Below the pieces are notes generated by a model. That model searched no databases. It was not told where the DNA came from and saw only the letters and a program-made list of their open reading frames with translations. This document shows positions 16,111 through 26,377 of a stretch of DNA of 45,937 nt, piece after piece. The first letter of the stretch is position 1. Every line of letters begins with the position of its first letter. This stretch comes from Pseudonocardia bannensis. Its GTDB lineage: Bacteria > Actinomycetota > Actinomycetes > Mycobacteriales > Pseudonocardiaceae. The translations under genes were made by a program, and so were the position numbers. Location: assembly GCF_012911875.1 (NCBI RefSeq), contig NZ_JAAXKZ010000036.1, positions 1-45,937 of the forward strand. Reading direction: 5' to 3'.

Positions 16111-17222
16111 CAGGCGTCCTTCCCTTCACGCGTCACGCAGGACTTGGCGAGCACCTCGTCGTCGAAGTTCGGGGCCAGCGCCCCGTCCTCGTCGAGCATC
16201 AGTTCCAGCAACGCCGAGACGTTGCGCGCGTACAGCTCGCTCGCGTGCTCGGGCATCGTGGCCGGCAGGTTCAGCGGCGACGCGATCGTCACGTCGTGTT
16301 TGACCACGATCTCGCCCGGCTCGGTCAGCTCGCAGTTGCCGCCCGCCTCGCCGGCCAGGTCGACGACCACGCTGCCCGGCCGCATGCCCCTGACGGCCTC
16401 CGCGGTCACCAGCGTCGGGGCCTTGCGCCCGGGGACCAGCGCCGTCGTGATCACCACGTCGAACCCGGTGATCGCCTCTTCCAGCCGCTTCTGCTGCTCC
16501 GCGCGCTCGTCGTCGGTCAGCTCCCGGGCATAGCCGCCCTCGCCCGCCGCGTCGATGCCCAGGTCCAGCCACTGCGCCCCCAGCGACCGCACCTGGTCGG
16601 CCACCTCCGGGCGCACGTCGTAGCCCGTCGTCCGCGCGCCGAGCCGCTTGGCGGTCGCCAGCGCCTGGAGACCGGCCACCCCGACGCCCAGCACCAGGGC
16701 GGTCGCCGGCTTCACCGTGCCCGCGGCGGTGGTCAGCATCGGGAAGAACCGGGTCGAGCGGTCGGCGGCCAGCAGCACCGCCTTGTAGCCCGCCACGTTC
16801 GCCTGCGACGACAGCGCGTCCATCGACTGGGCGCGCGAGATCCGCGGGATCGACTCCATCGCGAACGCCTGCACCCCCGCCGAGCGAAGGGCCACGATCG
16901 TCTCCGGAGCGGTGAGCGGAGCCAGGAACCCGATCATCGTCGCTCCCCGGCGCAGCCGGCCGATCTCCTCGGCCGACGGCGGCGCGACCTTCACAACGAC
17001 CTCGGAGTCCCACGGATCTCCGATGCTCGCACCCGCGGCGGTGTACAGCTCGTCGGGAATCAACGCTCCCAGCCCGGCTCCCGCCTCGACCACGACCTGA
17101 ACACCGCGGCCGACCAGCTTCTCCACGACCTTCGGCACCAGCGCGACGCGACGCTCATCCTCACCGGACTCGCGGGGCACACCCACCGAGGTGGGGCGCT
17201 GCGCTTCGGCTTCTGCATTCAT
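16110..17222 (-). CDS. pntAA: NAD(P) transhydrogenase alpha-1 subunit, NAD(H)-binding
   Basis: This 370-residue soluble subunit is domain I of the transhydrogenase. It has the alanine dehydrogenase/PNT N-terminal fold (VGVPRESGEDERRVALVP, residues 13-30), the family motif around residues 130-147 (RAQSMDALSSQANVAGYK) and the NAD Rossmann motif VLGVGVAGLQAL (Gly179, Gly181, Gly184). ATG 17222 has no Shine-Dalgarno site (CCCCCC upstream) but lies six bases after TAAGTT, suggesting a leaderless message. A start at GTG in codon 13 would also keep the fold. It lies on the same strand as map, 112 bases downstream of it. Confidence 0.95.
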   Translation of the reverse strand: MNAEAEAQRPTSVGVPRESGEDERRVALVPKVVEKLVGRGVQVVVEAGAGLGALIPDELYTAAGASIGDPWDSEVVVKVAPPSAEEIGRLRRGATMIGFLAPLTAPETIVALRSAGVQAFAMESIPRISRAQSMDALSSQANVAGYKAVLLAADRSTRFFPMLTTAAGTVKPATALVLGVGVAGLQALATAKRLGARTTGYDVRPEVADQVRSLGAQWLDLGIDAAGEGGYARELTDDERAEQQKRLEEAITGFDVVITTALVPGRKAPTLVTAEAVRGMRPGSVVVDLAGEAGGNCELTEPGEIVVKHDVTIASPLNLPATMPEHASELYARNVSALLELMLDEDGALAPNFDDEVLAKSCVTREGKDA

Positions 17223-17228
17223 GGGGGG

Positions 17229-17234
17229 AACTTA
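17229..17234 (-). promoter_or_regulatory. Candidate -10 box of a leaderless pntAA transcript
   Basis: TAAGTT on the minus strand matches TANNNT and ends six bases before the pntAA ATG. Transcription would then begin at or within a base or two of the start codon. The absence of a ribosome binding site supports this. No good -35 box was found. Confidence 0.5.
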
Positions 17235-17284
17235 GACCAGCGGAGCCGTCTCGGGGCCCTCCACCGCGAGGCCTTGATCACTGT

Positions 17285-17308
17285 CTGGCAGTACATGCGT
17301 ACTACCAG
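17285..17308. promoter_or_regulatory. 24-base inverted repeat upstream of pntAA
   Basis: Arms CTGGCAGTAC (17285-17294) and GTACTACCAG (17299-17308) are complementary except for one position, around a four-base centre ATGC. The centre lies about 75 bases upstream of the proposed pntAA start, a common position for an activator or an upstream repressor site. It also lies 27 bases after the map stop codon, so a weak terminator function is an alternative; the stem is less GC-rich than the other terminators here. Confidence 0.5.
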
Positions 17309-17334
17309 TAACCGCCCGCGACGTGCGGCCGAGG

Positions 17335-18162
17335 TCAGTCGGCCGGGGCGGTGAGCAGCCAGGGACCGTCCTCGGTGACGGCCACGCTGTGCTCCCAGTG
17401 CACGGCCCGGCTACCGTCGGCCGTGACGACGGTCCAGCCGTCGGAGAGCTCGCGGGTCTCGGGGTCGCCCGCCGTGAGCATCGGCTCGACGGCGAGCGCC
17501 ATCCCGGGCTTGAGCCGCGGGCCCTGACCGGGATCGCCGAAGTTGGGCAGGAACGGGTCCATGTGCATGGAACTCCCGATGCCGTGCCCGCCGTACTCCG
17601 CGACGATGCCGTAGTCGGCGCGGTCGCGATGGGCCGACTTCTCGCACGAGACCTGCACGGCGTGCGAGATGTCGGACAGCCTGGCCCCGGCCTGCACGGC
17701 CGCGATGCCGGCGTACAGCGCCTCCTCGCAGGCCGCGGACAGCGCCAGGTCGGCGGCCGACACGGTCCCGATCGGGATCGTGACGGCCGCGTCGCCGTGC
17801 CAGCCCTCCAGGATCGCGCCGCAGTCGACCGAGATGAGGTCCCCTTCAGCGAGGATCTGACCAGCCGACGGGATGCCGTGCACGATCTGCTCGTTGACCG
17901 AGGCGCAGATGCTCGCCGGGTAGCCGTGGTAGCCGAGGAAGGACGGCACGGCTCCGGCGTCACGGATGGTCTGCTCGGCGAGCGCGTCGAGCTCCGCCGT
18001 GCTCACCCCCGGCCGCGCCAACTCGGTCACCGCCTTCAGCGTGGCGGCCACCAGCGCACCGGCGGCCCGCATGGCCTCCAGCTCGCCACGGGACTTGATC
18101 TCGATGTCGCGTCCGCGCAGCCGGGCCAGGGCCCCGCGGACACCCCGCCGGCCACGGTTCAC
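17335..18162 (-). CDS. map: Methionine aminopeptidase, type I
   Basis: This enzyme removes the initiator methionine from nascent proteins. The 275-residue product has the pita-bread fold motifs and all five metal ligands: Asp113, Asp124, His193, Glu226 and Glu257, plus the substrate-contacting His96 in IVHGIP. GTG 18162 is chosen because GGGAG lies eight bases upstream and it follows the adk stop by 13 bases; a longer in-frame start at 18240 lies inside adk. Adjacent secY-adk-map is the classic arrangement. There is a short extra N-terminal basic segment ([19 protein letters not shown]). Confidence 0.95.
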   Translation of the reverse strand: MNRGRRGVRGALARLRGRDIEIKSRGELEAMRAAGALVAATLKAVTELARPGVSTAELDALAEQTIRDAGAVPSFLGYHGYPASICASVNEQIVHGIPSAGQILAEGDLISVDCGAILEGWHGDAAVTIPIGTVSAADLALSAACEEALYAGIAAVQAGARLSDISHAVQVSCEKSAHRDRADYGIVAEYGGHGIGSSMHMDPFLPNFGDPGQGPRLKPGMALAVEPMLTAGDPETRELSDGWTVVTADGSRAVHWEHSVAVTEDGPWLLTAPAD

Positions 18163-18175
18163 AGCTGCGCTCCCG

Positions 18176-18727
18176 TCATCGCCTGTCGCGCAGCGCGTCC
18201 GTGACCCGGTCGGTGATCTCCTCGACCGAGCCGACGGCATCCACGCTGACCAGCCGGTCGCTGTAGAAGTCGAGCAGCGGGGTGGTGTCCTGGCGGTACA
18301 CCTCCTGGCGCCGGCGGATCACGTCCTCGGTGTCGTCGGAGCGGCCCCGCCCGAGCAGCCGCTGAACCACGACGTCGTCGGACACGGCGAACTCGACGAC
18401 CGCGTCGAGCTCGGTGCCGTTCTCGGCGAGCAGGGCGGCCAGCGCCTCGGCCTGCGCCGCGGTCCGCGGAAAGCCGTCGAGGATGAAGCCCTTGGCCGCA
18501 TCCGGGTCGGCGAGCCGGTCCCGGACCATGCCGACGGTCACCTCGTCGGGGACGAGCTCCCCGGCGTCCATGTACCGCTTCGCCTCGACACCCAGCGGGG
18601 TCTCATCGCGCAGGTTCGCGCGGAAGAGGTCACCGGTGGAGATGTGCGGGACGTCCAGCCGCTCGGCCAACCGCTCCGCCTGGGTTCCCTTGCCCGCACC
18701 TGGCGGACCGACCAGAACGAGTCGCAC
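18176..18727 (-). CDS. adk: Adenylate kinase, short form
   Basis: Adk interconverts ATP, ADP and AMP. The 183-residue product has the P-loop GPPGAGKGT (residues 7-15), the AMP-binding region [18 protein letters not shown] and the LDGFPRT motif. At the LID position the segment between RLLGRG and RQEVYRQDT is short, so the zinc-type LID insert of long adenylate kinases is missing; this is the short form, also found in mycobacteria. GTG 18727 is preceded by GGAGG nine bases upstream. Confidence 0.97.
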   Translation of the reverse strand: MRLVLVGPPGAGKGTQAERLAERLDVPHISTGDLFRANLRDETPLGVEAKRYMDAGELVPDEVTVGMVRDRLADPDAAKGFILDGFPRTAAQAEALAALLAENGTELDAVVEFAVSDDVVVQRLLGRGRSDDTEDVIRRRQEVYRQDTTPLLDFYSDRLVSVDAVGSVEEITDRVTDALRDRR

Positions 18728-18891
18728 GCGACGCGACCTCCCTGCTGCTCTGTGCTCGTGTCAAAGCTGATGTCAAACGCTGATACCGCCGCAACGCTAC
18801 TGTGCGGCAGCCGACGTCGGCCTTCCGGTCGGAGGGCCGGGGTGTCCTCGCGGGCGACCTCACACCGCGTCGCAGGACTGTCGGCTTCACC
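18728..18891 (-). promoter_or_regulatory. Gap before adk with tandem repeat and TTGACA boxes
   Basis: The 164 bases between secY and adk contain a tandem duplication: GTCAAAGCTGAT (18760-18771) followed directly by GTCAAACGCTGAT (18772-18784). On the minus strand each copy reads as a TTTGAC(A) box. They could be -35 elements of an adk promoter or a repeated regulator site, but no TANNNT box lies at the right distance, so the function is open. Confidence 0.3.
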
Positions 18892-20202
18892 CTAACGCAG
18901 GAACCCTTCATAGTTGCGCTGCATGAGCTGGCTCTCGATCTGCTTCACCGTGTCCAGCCCGACCCCGACCATGATCAGCACAGCGGTACCGCCGAACGGG
19001 AAGTTCTGGTTCTGCCCGCTGCCGGTGATACCGAGGAAGAAGTTCGGCAGCACCGCGATGATGCCCAGGTACAGCGATCCGGGCAGCGTGATGCGGGAGA
19101 GCACGTAGTTCAGGTACTCCGCCGTCGGGCGACCGGGTCGGATGCCGGGGATGAAGCCACCGAACTTCTTCATCTCGTCGGCGCGCTCATCGGGGTTGAA
19201 CGTGATGCCGACGTAGAAGTACGTGAAGAAGATGATCAGGCCGATGTACAGGAGAATGTGCAGCCAATTCGACTGATCGACCAGATAGGTGCGGACGAAC
19301 GCCTGGAAGGCTCCGTCCTCGTTCCCGGCGAGCCGCGCGATCAGGTCGGGCAGGTACAGCAGCGAGCTACCGAAGATGACCGGGATGACGCCGGCCTGGT
19401 TCACCTTCAGCGGCAGGTAGGTCGAGGTACCGCCGTACATGCGACGGCCGACCATGCGCTTGGCGTACTGCACCGGGATCCGGCGTTGCCCCTGCTCGAC
19501 GAACACGACGCTCGCGATGATGGCCAGGCCGAAGAAGCAGACACCGGCGAACACGAGCGGACCCGAGTTGTCGAGGATGTTCTTGCCCTCGGCCGGGATC
19601 CGGTGCGCGATGGAGGCGAAGATCAGCAGCGACATGCCGTTGCCGATGCCGCGTTCGGTGACCTGCTCGCCCAACCACATGACGACGGCCGTACCGGCGG
19701 TCATCACGATCACGATGATGGTCAGCGAGAAGATGCCGGAGTCGGGAATGATCGGCAGTGTGCAGTTGCCGAACAGCTGCCCCCGGTCGGCGAGCGCGAC
19801 GATTCCGGTCGCCTGCAGGATGGCCAGCGCGATGGTGAGGTAGCGGGTGTACTGGGTCAGCTTGTTCTGACCCGACTGCCCTTCCTTCTTCAGTTGCTCG
19901 AACCGCGGGATGACGACGGTGAGCAACTGCACGATGATGCTGGCCGTGATGTAGGGCATGATCCCCAGCGCCAGGATCGACAACTGGAGCAGCGCCCCGC
20001 CGGAGAACAGGTTGATCAGCGAGTAGACGCCGGCGTTGTCCCCGCCCTCGACCTGCCGGATGCATTCCTGGACGTTCGGGTAGGAGACACCGGGCGAGGG
20101 GATGTTGGCACCGAGACGATAGATCGCGACGATGCCGAGCGTGAAGAGGATCTTCTTCCGGAGGTCGGGCGTGGCCAGTGCCGACCGGAACGCGCTGAGC
20201 AC
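18892..20202 (-). CDS. secY: Protein translocase subunit SecY
   Basis: SecY forms the protein-conducting channel of the Sec translocon. The 436-residue product has ten hydrophobic segments, the plug region ANIPSPGVSY, the cytoplasmic loops with GMSLLIFASIAHRIP and RRMYGGTSTYLPLKVNQAGV, and the C-terminal MQRNYEGFLR. The start at GTG 20202 is supported by AGGAGG eight bases upstream. An in-frame start at 20247 would add 15 residues not seen in the family. It is separated from rplO by a 232-base gap with a hairpin. Confidence 0.97.
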   Translation of the reverse strand: MLSAFRSALATPDLRKKILFTLGIVAIYRLGANIPSPGVSYPNVQECIRQVEGGDNAGVYSLINLFSGGALLQLSILALGIMPYITASIIVQLLTVVIPRFEQLKKEGQSGQNKLTQYTRYLTIALAILQATGIVALADRGQLFGNCTLPIIPDSGIFSLTIIVIVMTAGTAVVMWLGEQVTERGIGNGMSLLIFASIAHRIPAEGKNILDNSGPLVFAGVCFFGLAIIASVVFVEQGQRRIPVQYAKRMVGRRMYGGTSTYLPLKVNQAGVIPVIFGSSLLYLPDLIARLAGNEDGAFQAFVRTYLVDQSNWLHILLYIGLIIFFTYFYVGITFNPDERADEMKKFGGFIPGIRPGRPTAEYLNYVLSRITLPGSLYLGIIAVLPNFFLGITGSGQNQNFPFGGTAVLIMVGVGLDTVKQIESQLMQRNYEGFLR

Positions 20203-20249
20203 TCGGGGATCCTCCTGTACTGAGTGGGCACCGTCCGTGGAGAACACGC

Positions 20250-20272
20250 GGGAGCCGGCATGCCCGGCTCCC
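20250..20272 (-). terminator. Hairpin in the rplO-secY gap
   Basis: Nine-base arms GGGAGCCGG (20250-20258) and CCGGCTCCC (20264-20272) enclose a five-base loop. The hairpin lies in the 232-base gap between rplO and secY. A -10-like TAGAGT (20357-20362, minus) lies upstream of it without a good -35 box, so it may be an attenuator in the secY leader, or the end of the spc transcript. Confidence 0.45.
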
Positions 20273-20434
20273 GGCGGACGGGCCCGGCGCGACCAGCACC
20301 GCCTGCGCCCGTCCGGCGCCCGCGCCGGCCCCGTGGAGAAACCGAACGCGGAAAAGACTCTAACAGCGACGACGCCGCCCGCACGCCCGCCCCGGGTGTT
20401 ACCACAGGGCAGGAATGCGGACGGCGCCTCGGAC

Positions 20435-20881
20435 TTACAGCTCGGTGACGGAACCGCCGGCGGCGGTGATCTTCTCGCGGGCGCTGCCGGAGAACGCGTG
20501 TGCGCTCACCGTCAGGCTGACCCCGTTGATCTCGCCGTTGCCGAGCACCTTGACGGGCTGGTTGCGCCGGACCGCACCGATCGCGATCAGCTCGTCCGGA
20601 CCGACCGTCCCGCCCTCGGGGAAGAGCCGCGCGAGGTCGCCGACGTTCACGACCTGGTACTCCACCCGGAACCGGTTCTTGAAGCCCTTGAGCTTGGGCA
20701 GCCGCATGTGCAGCGGCATCTGCCCGCCCTCGAAGGCGGCCGGCACGTTCTTCCGGGCCTTGGTGCCCTTCGTACCGCGACCGGCGGTCTTGCCCTTGCT
20801 GCCCTCACCGCGGCCGACCCGGGTCTTCTCGGTCTTGGCCCCGGGTGCCGGACGCAGGTGGTGGATCTTGATGGCGCTCAT
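20435..20881 (-). CDS. rplO: Ribosomal protein uL15
   Basis: uL15 is an early-assembling 50S protein. The 148-residue product has the Gly-rich basic N-terminus [20 protein letters not shown], the [18 protein letters not shown] motif and the C-terminal [19 protein letters not shown]. Its ATG overlaps the rpmD stop by one base. It is last in the spc ribosomal cluster before the secY gap. Confidence 0.97.
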   Translation of the reverse strand: MSAIKIHHLRPAPGAKTEKTRVGRGEGSKGKTAGRGTKGTKARKNVPAAFEGGQMPLHMRLPKLKGFKNRFRVEYQVVNVGDLARLFPEGGTVGPDELIAIGAVRRNQPVKVLGNGEINGVSLTVSAHAFSGSAREKITAAGGSVTEL

Positions 20882-21069
20882 CAGGAGCCGACCTCCTCCA
20901 CCGTCACGAGGTGCCGCACGGTGTTGATCATGCCGCGGATCTGCGGGGTGTCGTCCCGCTCCACGGACTGGCGGATCTTGCGCAGCCCGAGGGAGTGCAG
21001 GGTCGCCCGCTGGTTCTGCTTGCGGCCGATCGAGCTACGGACCTGGGTGATCTTCAGCTTCTCTGCCAT
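20881..21069 (-). CDS. rpmD: Ribosomal protein uL30
   Basis: The 62-residue product starts [20 protein letters not shown] and ends in the typical [15 protein letters not shown]. uL30 binds 23S rRNA near the 5S rRNA site. GTG 21078, three codons upstream and overlapping the rpsE stop as GTGA, is an equally open start by ribosome-site spacing. I prefer ATG 21069 because family members begin at that point. Confidence 0.93.
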   Translation of the reverse strand: MAEKLKITQVRSSIGRKQNQRATLHSLGLRKIRQSVERDDTPQIRGMINTVRHLVTVEEVGS

Positions 21070-21074
21070 CGCGC

Positions 21075-21704
21075 TCACGCCCTCGCGCCCTGTGCCGCGG
21101 CCGCACGGGCACGCAGCATCTGGGCCGACGCGACGTCCTCGAGAGGCAGGCCACGGCGAGCGGCCACCTCCTCCGGACGCTGGATCTGCTTCAGCGCGGC
21201 GACGGTCGCGTGCACGATGTTGATCGCGTTGTCGCTACCCAGCGACTTCGAGAGCACATCGTGGATTCCGGCGCACTCCAGCACCGCACGCACCGGACCA
21301 CCGGCGATGACACCGGTACCGGGGCTGGCCGGGCGCAGCAGCACCACGCCCGCAGCGGCCTCACCCTGCACGCGGTGCACGATCGTGCCGCCGATGCGGG
21401 GGACGCGGAAGAAGTTCTTCTTCGCCTCCTCCACGCCCTTGGCGATCGCGGCCGGCACCTCCTTGGCCTTGCCGTAGCCGACGCCGACCAGGCCGTCGCC
21501 GTCACCGACGATCATCAGCGCTGTGAAGCTGAAGCGCCGACCACCCTTGACGACCTTGGCCACGCGGTTGATGGTGACCAGTCGCTCGATGTACGGGGTC
21601 TTGTCCTGGGCCGCCCCGCCACGGCCTCCGTCCCGGCGGTCCCGGCGGTCGCCGCTGCGCTCGCCACCAGGCCCTCCGCCGTCACGCCGTGTACGTCCCG
21701 GCAT
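21075..21704 (-). CDS. rpsE: Ribosomal protein uS5
   Basis: uS5 helps maintain decoding accuracy and mRNA unwinding at the 30S entry channel. The 209-residue product has a basic, Gly/Arg/Asp-rich N-terminal extension of about 34 residues, then the S5 double-stranded RNA-binding domain ([20 protein letters not shown]) and the [20 protein letters not shown] motif. The N-terminal extension is common in actinobacteria. Confidence 0.97.
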   Translation of the reverse strand: MPGRTRRDGGGPGGERSGDRRDRRDGGRGGAAQDKTPYIERLVTINRVAKVVKGGRRFSFTALMIVGDGDGLVGVGYGKAKEVPAAIAKGVEEAKKNFFRVPRIGGTIVHRVQGEAAAGVVLLRPASPGTGVIAGGPVRAVLECAGIHDVLSKSLGSDNAINIVHATVAALKQIQRPEEVAARRGLPLEDVASAQMLRARAAAAQGARA

Positions 21705-21735
21705 CAGACGTTCCCTTCCATCTTCTCAATCATCA

Positions 21736-22143
21736 TCAGAACTCCAGCCCGCCCTCGCGAGCGGCGTCGGCCAGCGCCGCGATACGGCCGTGGTACTCGT
21801 AGCCACCCCGGTCGAACACGACGGCCGTCACGCCGGCCTCGCGGCCCCGGGCGGCGATCAGCTCGCCGACCTTGGCGGCGCGAGCCTTCTTGTCGCCGTC
21901 CAGCGCGCGGACGTCGGCCTCCATCGTCGACGCCGAGGCCAGCGTGTGACCGGCCAGGTCGTCGATCAGCTGCACGAAGACGTGCCGCGAGCTGCGGTGG
22001 ACGGCCAGGCGAGGCCGCTCGGCACTGCCGTGGACCTTCTTGCGCAGCCGGAAGTGCCGTTGCGCCCGCCCGATGCGGCGCTGCTGCGACACCTTCGAGC
22101 CGGCCCGCTTCTTGGCGGCGGCGGTCGTTGTGGTCTCGGCCAT
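21736..22143 (-). CDS. rplR: Ribosomal protein uL18
   Basis: uL18 binds 5S rRNA. The 135-residue product has the conserved [20 protein letters not shown] and C-terminal [23 protein letters not shown] 22143 overlaps the rplF stop by one base (TGATG); GTG 22146, one codon upstream, is possible. Confidence 0.96.
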   Translation of the reverse strand: MAETTTTAAAKKRAGSKVSQQRRIGRAQRHFRLRKKVHGSAERPRLAVHRSSRHVFVQLIDDLAGHTLASASTMEADVRALDGDKKARAAKVGELIAARGREAGVTAVVFDRGGYEYHGRIAALADAAREGGLEF

Positions 22144-22679
22144 CACTTACCCGTCTTTCCGACCTTGCGCCGGATCACCTCGCCGGCGTAACGCACACCC
22201 TTACCCTTGTACGGGTCGGGCTTGCGCAGCTTCCGGATGTTGGCGGCGACCTCGCCGACCAACTGCTTGTCGATGCCGGAGACCGAGAACCTGGTCGGCG
22301 TCTCCACCGTGAAGGTGATGCCCTCCGGAGCCTCGATCACGACCGGGTGGCTGAAGCCGAGCGCGAACTCGAGGTTGGAGCCCTTCAGCGCGACGCGGTA
22401 GCCGACGCCGTGGATCTCCATCTTCTTCTCGTAACCGGCGGTCACACCCACCACGAGGTTGTTGACCAGCGTGCGCGACAGGCCGTGGAAGGCCTTTGTC
22501 TTGCGCTCGTCGTCCGGGCGCCCGACGACGATGACGCCGTCCTCGCGCGCGACGGTGATCGGCTCGATCACGGTGTGCGACAGGGTGCCCTTCGGCCCCT
22601 TCACGGTCACCGTGCGGCCCTCGATGGCCACGTCGACGCCGGACGGAACGGGGATCGGCAGCTTCCCGATACGGGACAT
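22143..22679 (-). CDS. rplF: Ribosomal protein uL6
   Basis: uL6 lies near the factor-binding centre of the 50S subunit. The 178-residue product starts [17 protein letters not shown] and has the C-terminal signature [19 protein letters not shown]. It follows rpsH by 14 bases and overlaps rplR. Confidence 0.97.
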   Translation of the reverse strand: MSRIGKLPIPVPSGVDVAIEGRTVTVKGPKGTLSHTVIEPITVAREDGVIVVGRPDDERKTKAFHGLSRTLVNNLVVGVTAGYEKKMEIHGVGYRVALKGSNLEFALGFSHPVVIEAPEGITFTVETPTRFSVSGIDKQLVGEVAANIRKLRKPDPYKGKGVRYAGEVIRRKVGKTGK

Positions 22680-22693
22680 CGTCTACTCCCCTC

Positions 22694-23092
22694 TCACCAG
22701 ACGTAGGCGAGGACTTCCCCGCCCACGCCGTTGCGGTTCGCCTGCTTGTCGGTCAGCAGACCGGTCGACGTCGAGATGATCGCGACGCCGAGGCCACCGA
22801 GGACCCGCGGCAGGTTGGTGGACTTCGCGTAGACCCGCAGGCCGGGCTTGGAGACCCGGCGCAGACCCGCGATGCTGCGCTCCCGGTTACGCCCGTACTT
22901 CAGCTCGATCACCAGGGACTTGCCGACCTCGGCGTCCTCGGTGCGGTGCGAGGCGATGTAGCCCTCCTTCTGAAGGATCTCGGCGATCGCCACCTTCAGC
23001 TTGGAGTGCGGCATCACGACCTGGTCGTGGTAAGCCGAGTTCGCGTTGCGCAGACGTGTGAGCATGTCTGCGATCGGATCGGTCATCGTCAT
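22694..23092 (-). CDS. rpsH: Ribosomal protein uS8
   Basis: uS8 is a primary 16S rRNA binder and, in E. coli, the translational repressor of the spc operon. The 132-residue product starts [20 protein letters not shown] and ends with [23 protein letters not shown] 23086, two codons in, is an alternative start. No obvious S8-binding mimic was identified in the spc transcript. Confidence 0.97.
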   Translation of the reverse strand: MTMTDPIADMLTRLRNANSAYHDQVVMPHSKLKVAIAEILQKEGYIASHRTEDAEVGKSLVIELKYGRNRERSIAGLRRVSKPGLRVYAKSTNLPRVLGGLGVAIISTSTGLLTDKQANRNGVGGEVLAYVW

Positions 23093-23175
23093 GGTGACGT
23101 CGTCACTTTCCCGCCCTGGTTCCCCGAGGGGCCTGTGGCGATAGATGCACTAGGTGCGTGTGCCGGAGGCGGCAC

Positions 23176-23361
23176 TTACCAGGAGCTCTTGCTCACGCCG
23201 GGCAGCTCACCTGCGTGCGCCATCTGGCGCACGCAGACACGGCACAGCCCGAACTTGCGCAGGACGGCGCGGGGACGCCCGCACTTCTGGCAGCGGGTGT
23301 AGCCGCGCACGGCGAACTTCGGCTTCTTGGCCGCCTTGATGATCAGCGACTTCTTCGCCAT
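23176..23361 (-). CDS. rpsN: Ribosomal protein uS14, type Z (zinc-binding)
   Basis: A short 61-residue uS14 with four zinc ligands, Cys24, Cys27, Cys40 and Cys43 (CQKC and CRVC). This is the C+ form normally used when zinc is available; many actinobacteria have a cysteine-free paralogue elsewhere. It lies between rplE and rpsH as in other spc operons. Confidence 0.97.
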   Translation of the reverse strand: MAKKSLIIKAAKKPKFAVRGYTRCQKCGRPRAVLRKFGLCRVCVRQMAHAGELPGVSKSSW

Positions 23362-23367
23362 GGCGGG

Positions 23368-23937
23368 TCAGCTCTCCTTGAAGGGGAAGCCCAGCCGGCG
23401 CAGCAACGCCCGGCCTTCCTCGTCGGTGGTCGCGGTGGTCACGACCGTGATGTCCATGCCGCGCGGGCGGTCGATGCTGTCCGGGTCGATCTCGTGGAAC
23501 ATCGACTGCTCGTTCAGGCCGAACGTGTAGTTGCCCCGGCCGTCGAACTGGTTCGGGGACAGGCCACGGAAGTCGCGGATACGCGGCAGCGCGATCGTCA
23601 GCAGCCGGTCCAGGAACTCCCACATCCGATCGTTGCGCAGGGTGACCTTGGCGCCGATCGGCATGCCCTCGCGCAGCTTGAACTGCGCGATGGACTTGGT
23701 CGCCCGCCGGACCTGCGGCTTCTGACCGGTGATGGTGGCCAGGTCCCGGACCGCGCCGTCGATGAGCTTGGAGTCGCGAGCGGCCTCGCCGACACCCATG
23801 TTCACGACGACCTTGACCACGCCCGGGATCTGCATGACGTTCGAGTAGCTGAACTCCTCGCGGAGCTGCTCGCGGATCTCCTCGCGGTAGCGAAGCTTGA
23901 GCCGCGGCGCGACCTTCTCCTGCGTCGGCGCGCTCAT
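23368..23937 (-). CDS. rplE: Ribosomal protein uL5
   Basis: uL5 binds 5S rRNA and bridges to the 30S head. The 189-residue product has the signature [20 protein letters not shown], the block [20 protein letters not shown] and the C-terminal [14 protein letters not shown]. Its ATG overlaps the rplX stop by one base. Confidence 0.97.
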   Translation of the reverse strand: MSAPTQEKVAPRLKLRYREEIREQLREEFSYSNVMQIPGVVKVVVNMGVGEAARDSKLIDGAVRDLATITGQKPQVRRATKSIAQFKLREGMPIGAKVTLRNDRMWEFLDRLLTIALPRIRDFRGLSPNQFDGRGNYTFGLNEQSMFHEIDPDSIDRPRGMDITVVTTATTDEEGRALLRRLGFPFKES

Positions 23938-24251
23938 CAGATCTCCTTCCCGGAACGCTTGGAGATCCGGACCTTCTTGCCGTCCTCGGTGATCTTGTAA
24001 CCCACGCGGGTCGGCTTGCCGTCCGCGTCGATCAGCATCACGTTGGAGACGTTGATCGGCGCCTCCTGGGTGACGATCCCGCCGGACTGCGCGCCCCGCT
24101 GGTTCTGGCTGACCCGGGTGTGCTTCTTGATCCGGTTCACGCCCTCGACCAGGACTCGGTCACGGGTCGGGTAGGCCTGGATGACCTTGCCCTTGGCGCC
24201 CTTGTCCTTGCCGGCGATCACCAGAACGGTGTCGCCCTTCTTGACCTTCAT
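23937..24251 (-). CDS. rplX: Ribosomal protein uL24
   Basis: uL24 starts assembly of the 50S subunit. The 104-residue product begins [20 protein letters not shown], the KOW motif, and contains [17 protein letters not shown] 24251 fits the family. GTG 24257, which overlaps the rplN stop (GTGA) and sits four bases from GGAGG, may be the true start and would add two residues. Confidence 0.96.
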   Translation of the reverse strand: MKVKKGDTVLVIAGKDKGAKGKVIQAYPTRDRVLVEGVNRIKKHTRVSQNQRGAQSGGIVTQEAPINVSNVMLIDADGKPTRVGYKITEDGKKVRISKRSGKEI

Positions 24252-24253
24252 GC

Positions 24254-24622
24254 TCACAACACCTCCGGCGCGAGGGAGATGATCTTCATGAACCGCTTGT
24301 CGCGCAGCTCGCGACCGACCGGGCCGAAGATGCGGGTCCCCCGCGGCTCGCCGTCCGGCTTGATCAGCACGGCGGCGTTCTCGTCGAACCGGATGTAGCT
24401 GCCGTCCGGACGACGCTTCTCCTTGACGGTGCGCACGATGACGGCCTTGACCACGTCACCGCGCTTCACCCCGGCACCCGGGATGGCTTCCTTCACCGTT
24501 GCCACGATGATGTCGCCGATCCCCGCATAGCGCCGCGCCGAACCGCCCAGCACCCGGATGCACAGGATCTCCTTGGCACCGGTGTTGTCGGCGACGCGCA
24601 GCCGCGACTCCTGCTGGATCAC
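24254..24622 (-). CDS. rplN: Ribosomal protein uL14
   Basis: uL14 lies at the 30S-50S interface. The 122-residue product starts [20 protein letters not shown] and has the [13 protein letters not shown] signature. GTG 24622 overlaps the rpsQ stop (GTGA). It is conventionally the first gene of the spc operon, but no gap separates it from rpsQ here, so the S10 and spc groups are probably one transcript. Confidence 0.97.
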   Translation of the reverse strand: MIQQESRLRVADNTGAKEILCIRVLGGSARRYAGIGDIIVATVKEAIPGAGVKRGDVVKAVIVRTVKEKRRPDGSYIRFDENAAVLIKPDGEPRGTRIFGPVGRELRDKRFMKIISLAPEVL

Positions 24623-24891
24623 TTCGCCTTCTCCAGGATCTCGACCAGCCGCCAGCGCTTCGTCGCCGACAGCGGTCGGGTCTCCATCAGCCGGACCCGG
24701 TCGCCGATGCCGGCCGTGTTGGCCTCGTCGTGCGCCTTCACCTTGCTCGTCCGCCGGATGACCTTGCCGTACAGCGGGTGCTTCACCCGGTCCTCGAGAG
24801 AGACCACGATCGTCTTGTCCATCTTGTCGGACACGACCAGTCCCTCGCGGACCTTCCGCTCGCCGCGCTGCTCGGCCTGCTTCTCGCTCAT
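24619..24891 (-). CDS. rpsQ: Ribosomal protein uS17
   Basis: uS17 is an OB-fold 16S rRNA binder. The 90-residue product has a charged N-terminal lead of 13 residues, then [20 protein letters not shown] and the [20 protein letters not shown] signature. Its ATG overlaps the rpmC stop (ATGA). Confidence 0.97.
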   Translation of the reverse strand: MSEKQAEQRGERKVREGLVVSDKMDKTIVVSLEDRVKHPLYGKVIRRTSKVKAHDEANTAGIGDRVRLMETRPLSATKRWRLVEILEKAK

Positions 24892-25133
24892 GCCGCGCCC
24901 TCGTCCTCGATCGGCGCCGCGGACAGACCCAGCTCGCGCTCGCGCATCACGGTGTACACCCGCGCGATCTCGTGCCGGACGGTCCGCAGCCGCCGGTTGT
25001 TGTCCAGCTGCCCGGTCGCCATCTGGAAGCGGAGGTTGAACAGCTCCTCCTTCAGCTCCCGCACCCGCTGCACGAGCTCCTCGTCGGTCAGCTCACGCAG
25101 CTCCGCGGCCGTGGTGCCTGCGGTGCGTGCCAT
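24888..25133 (-). CDS. rpmC: Ribosomal protein uL29
   Basis: uL29 is a small two-helix protein at the peptide exit tunnel, part of the docking site for trigger factor and SRP. The 81-residue product has the [20 protein letters not shown] helix and the second helix [18 protein letters not shown], with a short acidic tail. ATG 25133 overlaps the rplP stop by one base. Confidence 0.96.
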   Translation of the reverse strand: MARTAGTTAAELRELTDEELVQRVRELKEELFNLRFQMATGQLDNNRRLRTVRHEIARVYTVMRERELGLSAAPIEDEGAA

Positions 25134-25552
25134 CAGATGTCACCACCCTCACGGGTCACGATCCGGCACTTCATCGGCAGCTTGTGGATGGCGCGACGGA
25201 GCGCCTCGCGAGCGGTCTGCTCGTTCGGGTAGCTCATCTCGAAGAGCACCCGGCCGGGCTTCACGTTGGTCACCCACTTCTCCGGCGAACCCTTACCGGA
25301 ACCCATCCGGGTCTCCGCCGGCTTCTTGGTCAGCGGCCGGTCCGGGAACACATTGATCCACACCTTGCCGCCACGGCGGATGTGCCGGTTGATGGCGATA
25401 CGGGCGGACTCGATCTGCCGGTTCGTCACGTAGGCCGGCTCCAGGGCCTGGATGCCGAAGTCACCGAAGGTGACCCGGGTGCCACCCGAGGCCATACCGG
25501 TGCGGTGCGGCCGGTGCTGCTTGCGGTGCTTGACCCTGCGCGGGATCAGCAT
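25133..25552 (-). CDS. rplP: Ribosomal protein uL16
   Basis: uL16 organises the A-site region of the 50S subunit. The 139-residue product starts [20 protein letters not shown] and has the signature [20 protein letters not shown]. It lies three bases after the rpsC stop. Confidence 0.97.
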   Translation of the reverse strand: MLIPRRVKHRKQHRPHRTGMASGGTRVTFGDFGIQALEPAYVTNRQIESARIAINRHIRRGGKVWINVFPDRPLTKKPAETRMGSGKGSPEKWVTNVKPGRVLFEMSYPNEQTAREALRRAIHKLPMKCRIVTREGGDI

Positions 25553-25555
25553 GAC

Positions 25556-26376
<821 letters not shown>

Positions 26377-26377
<1 letters not shown>

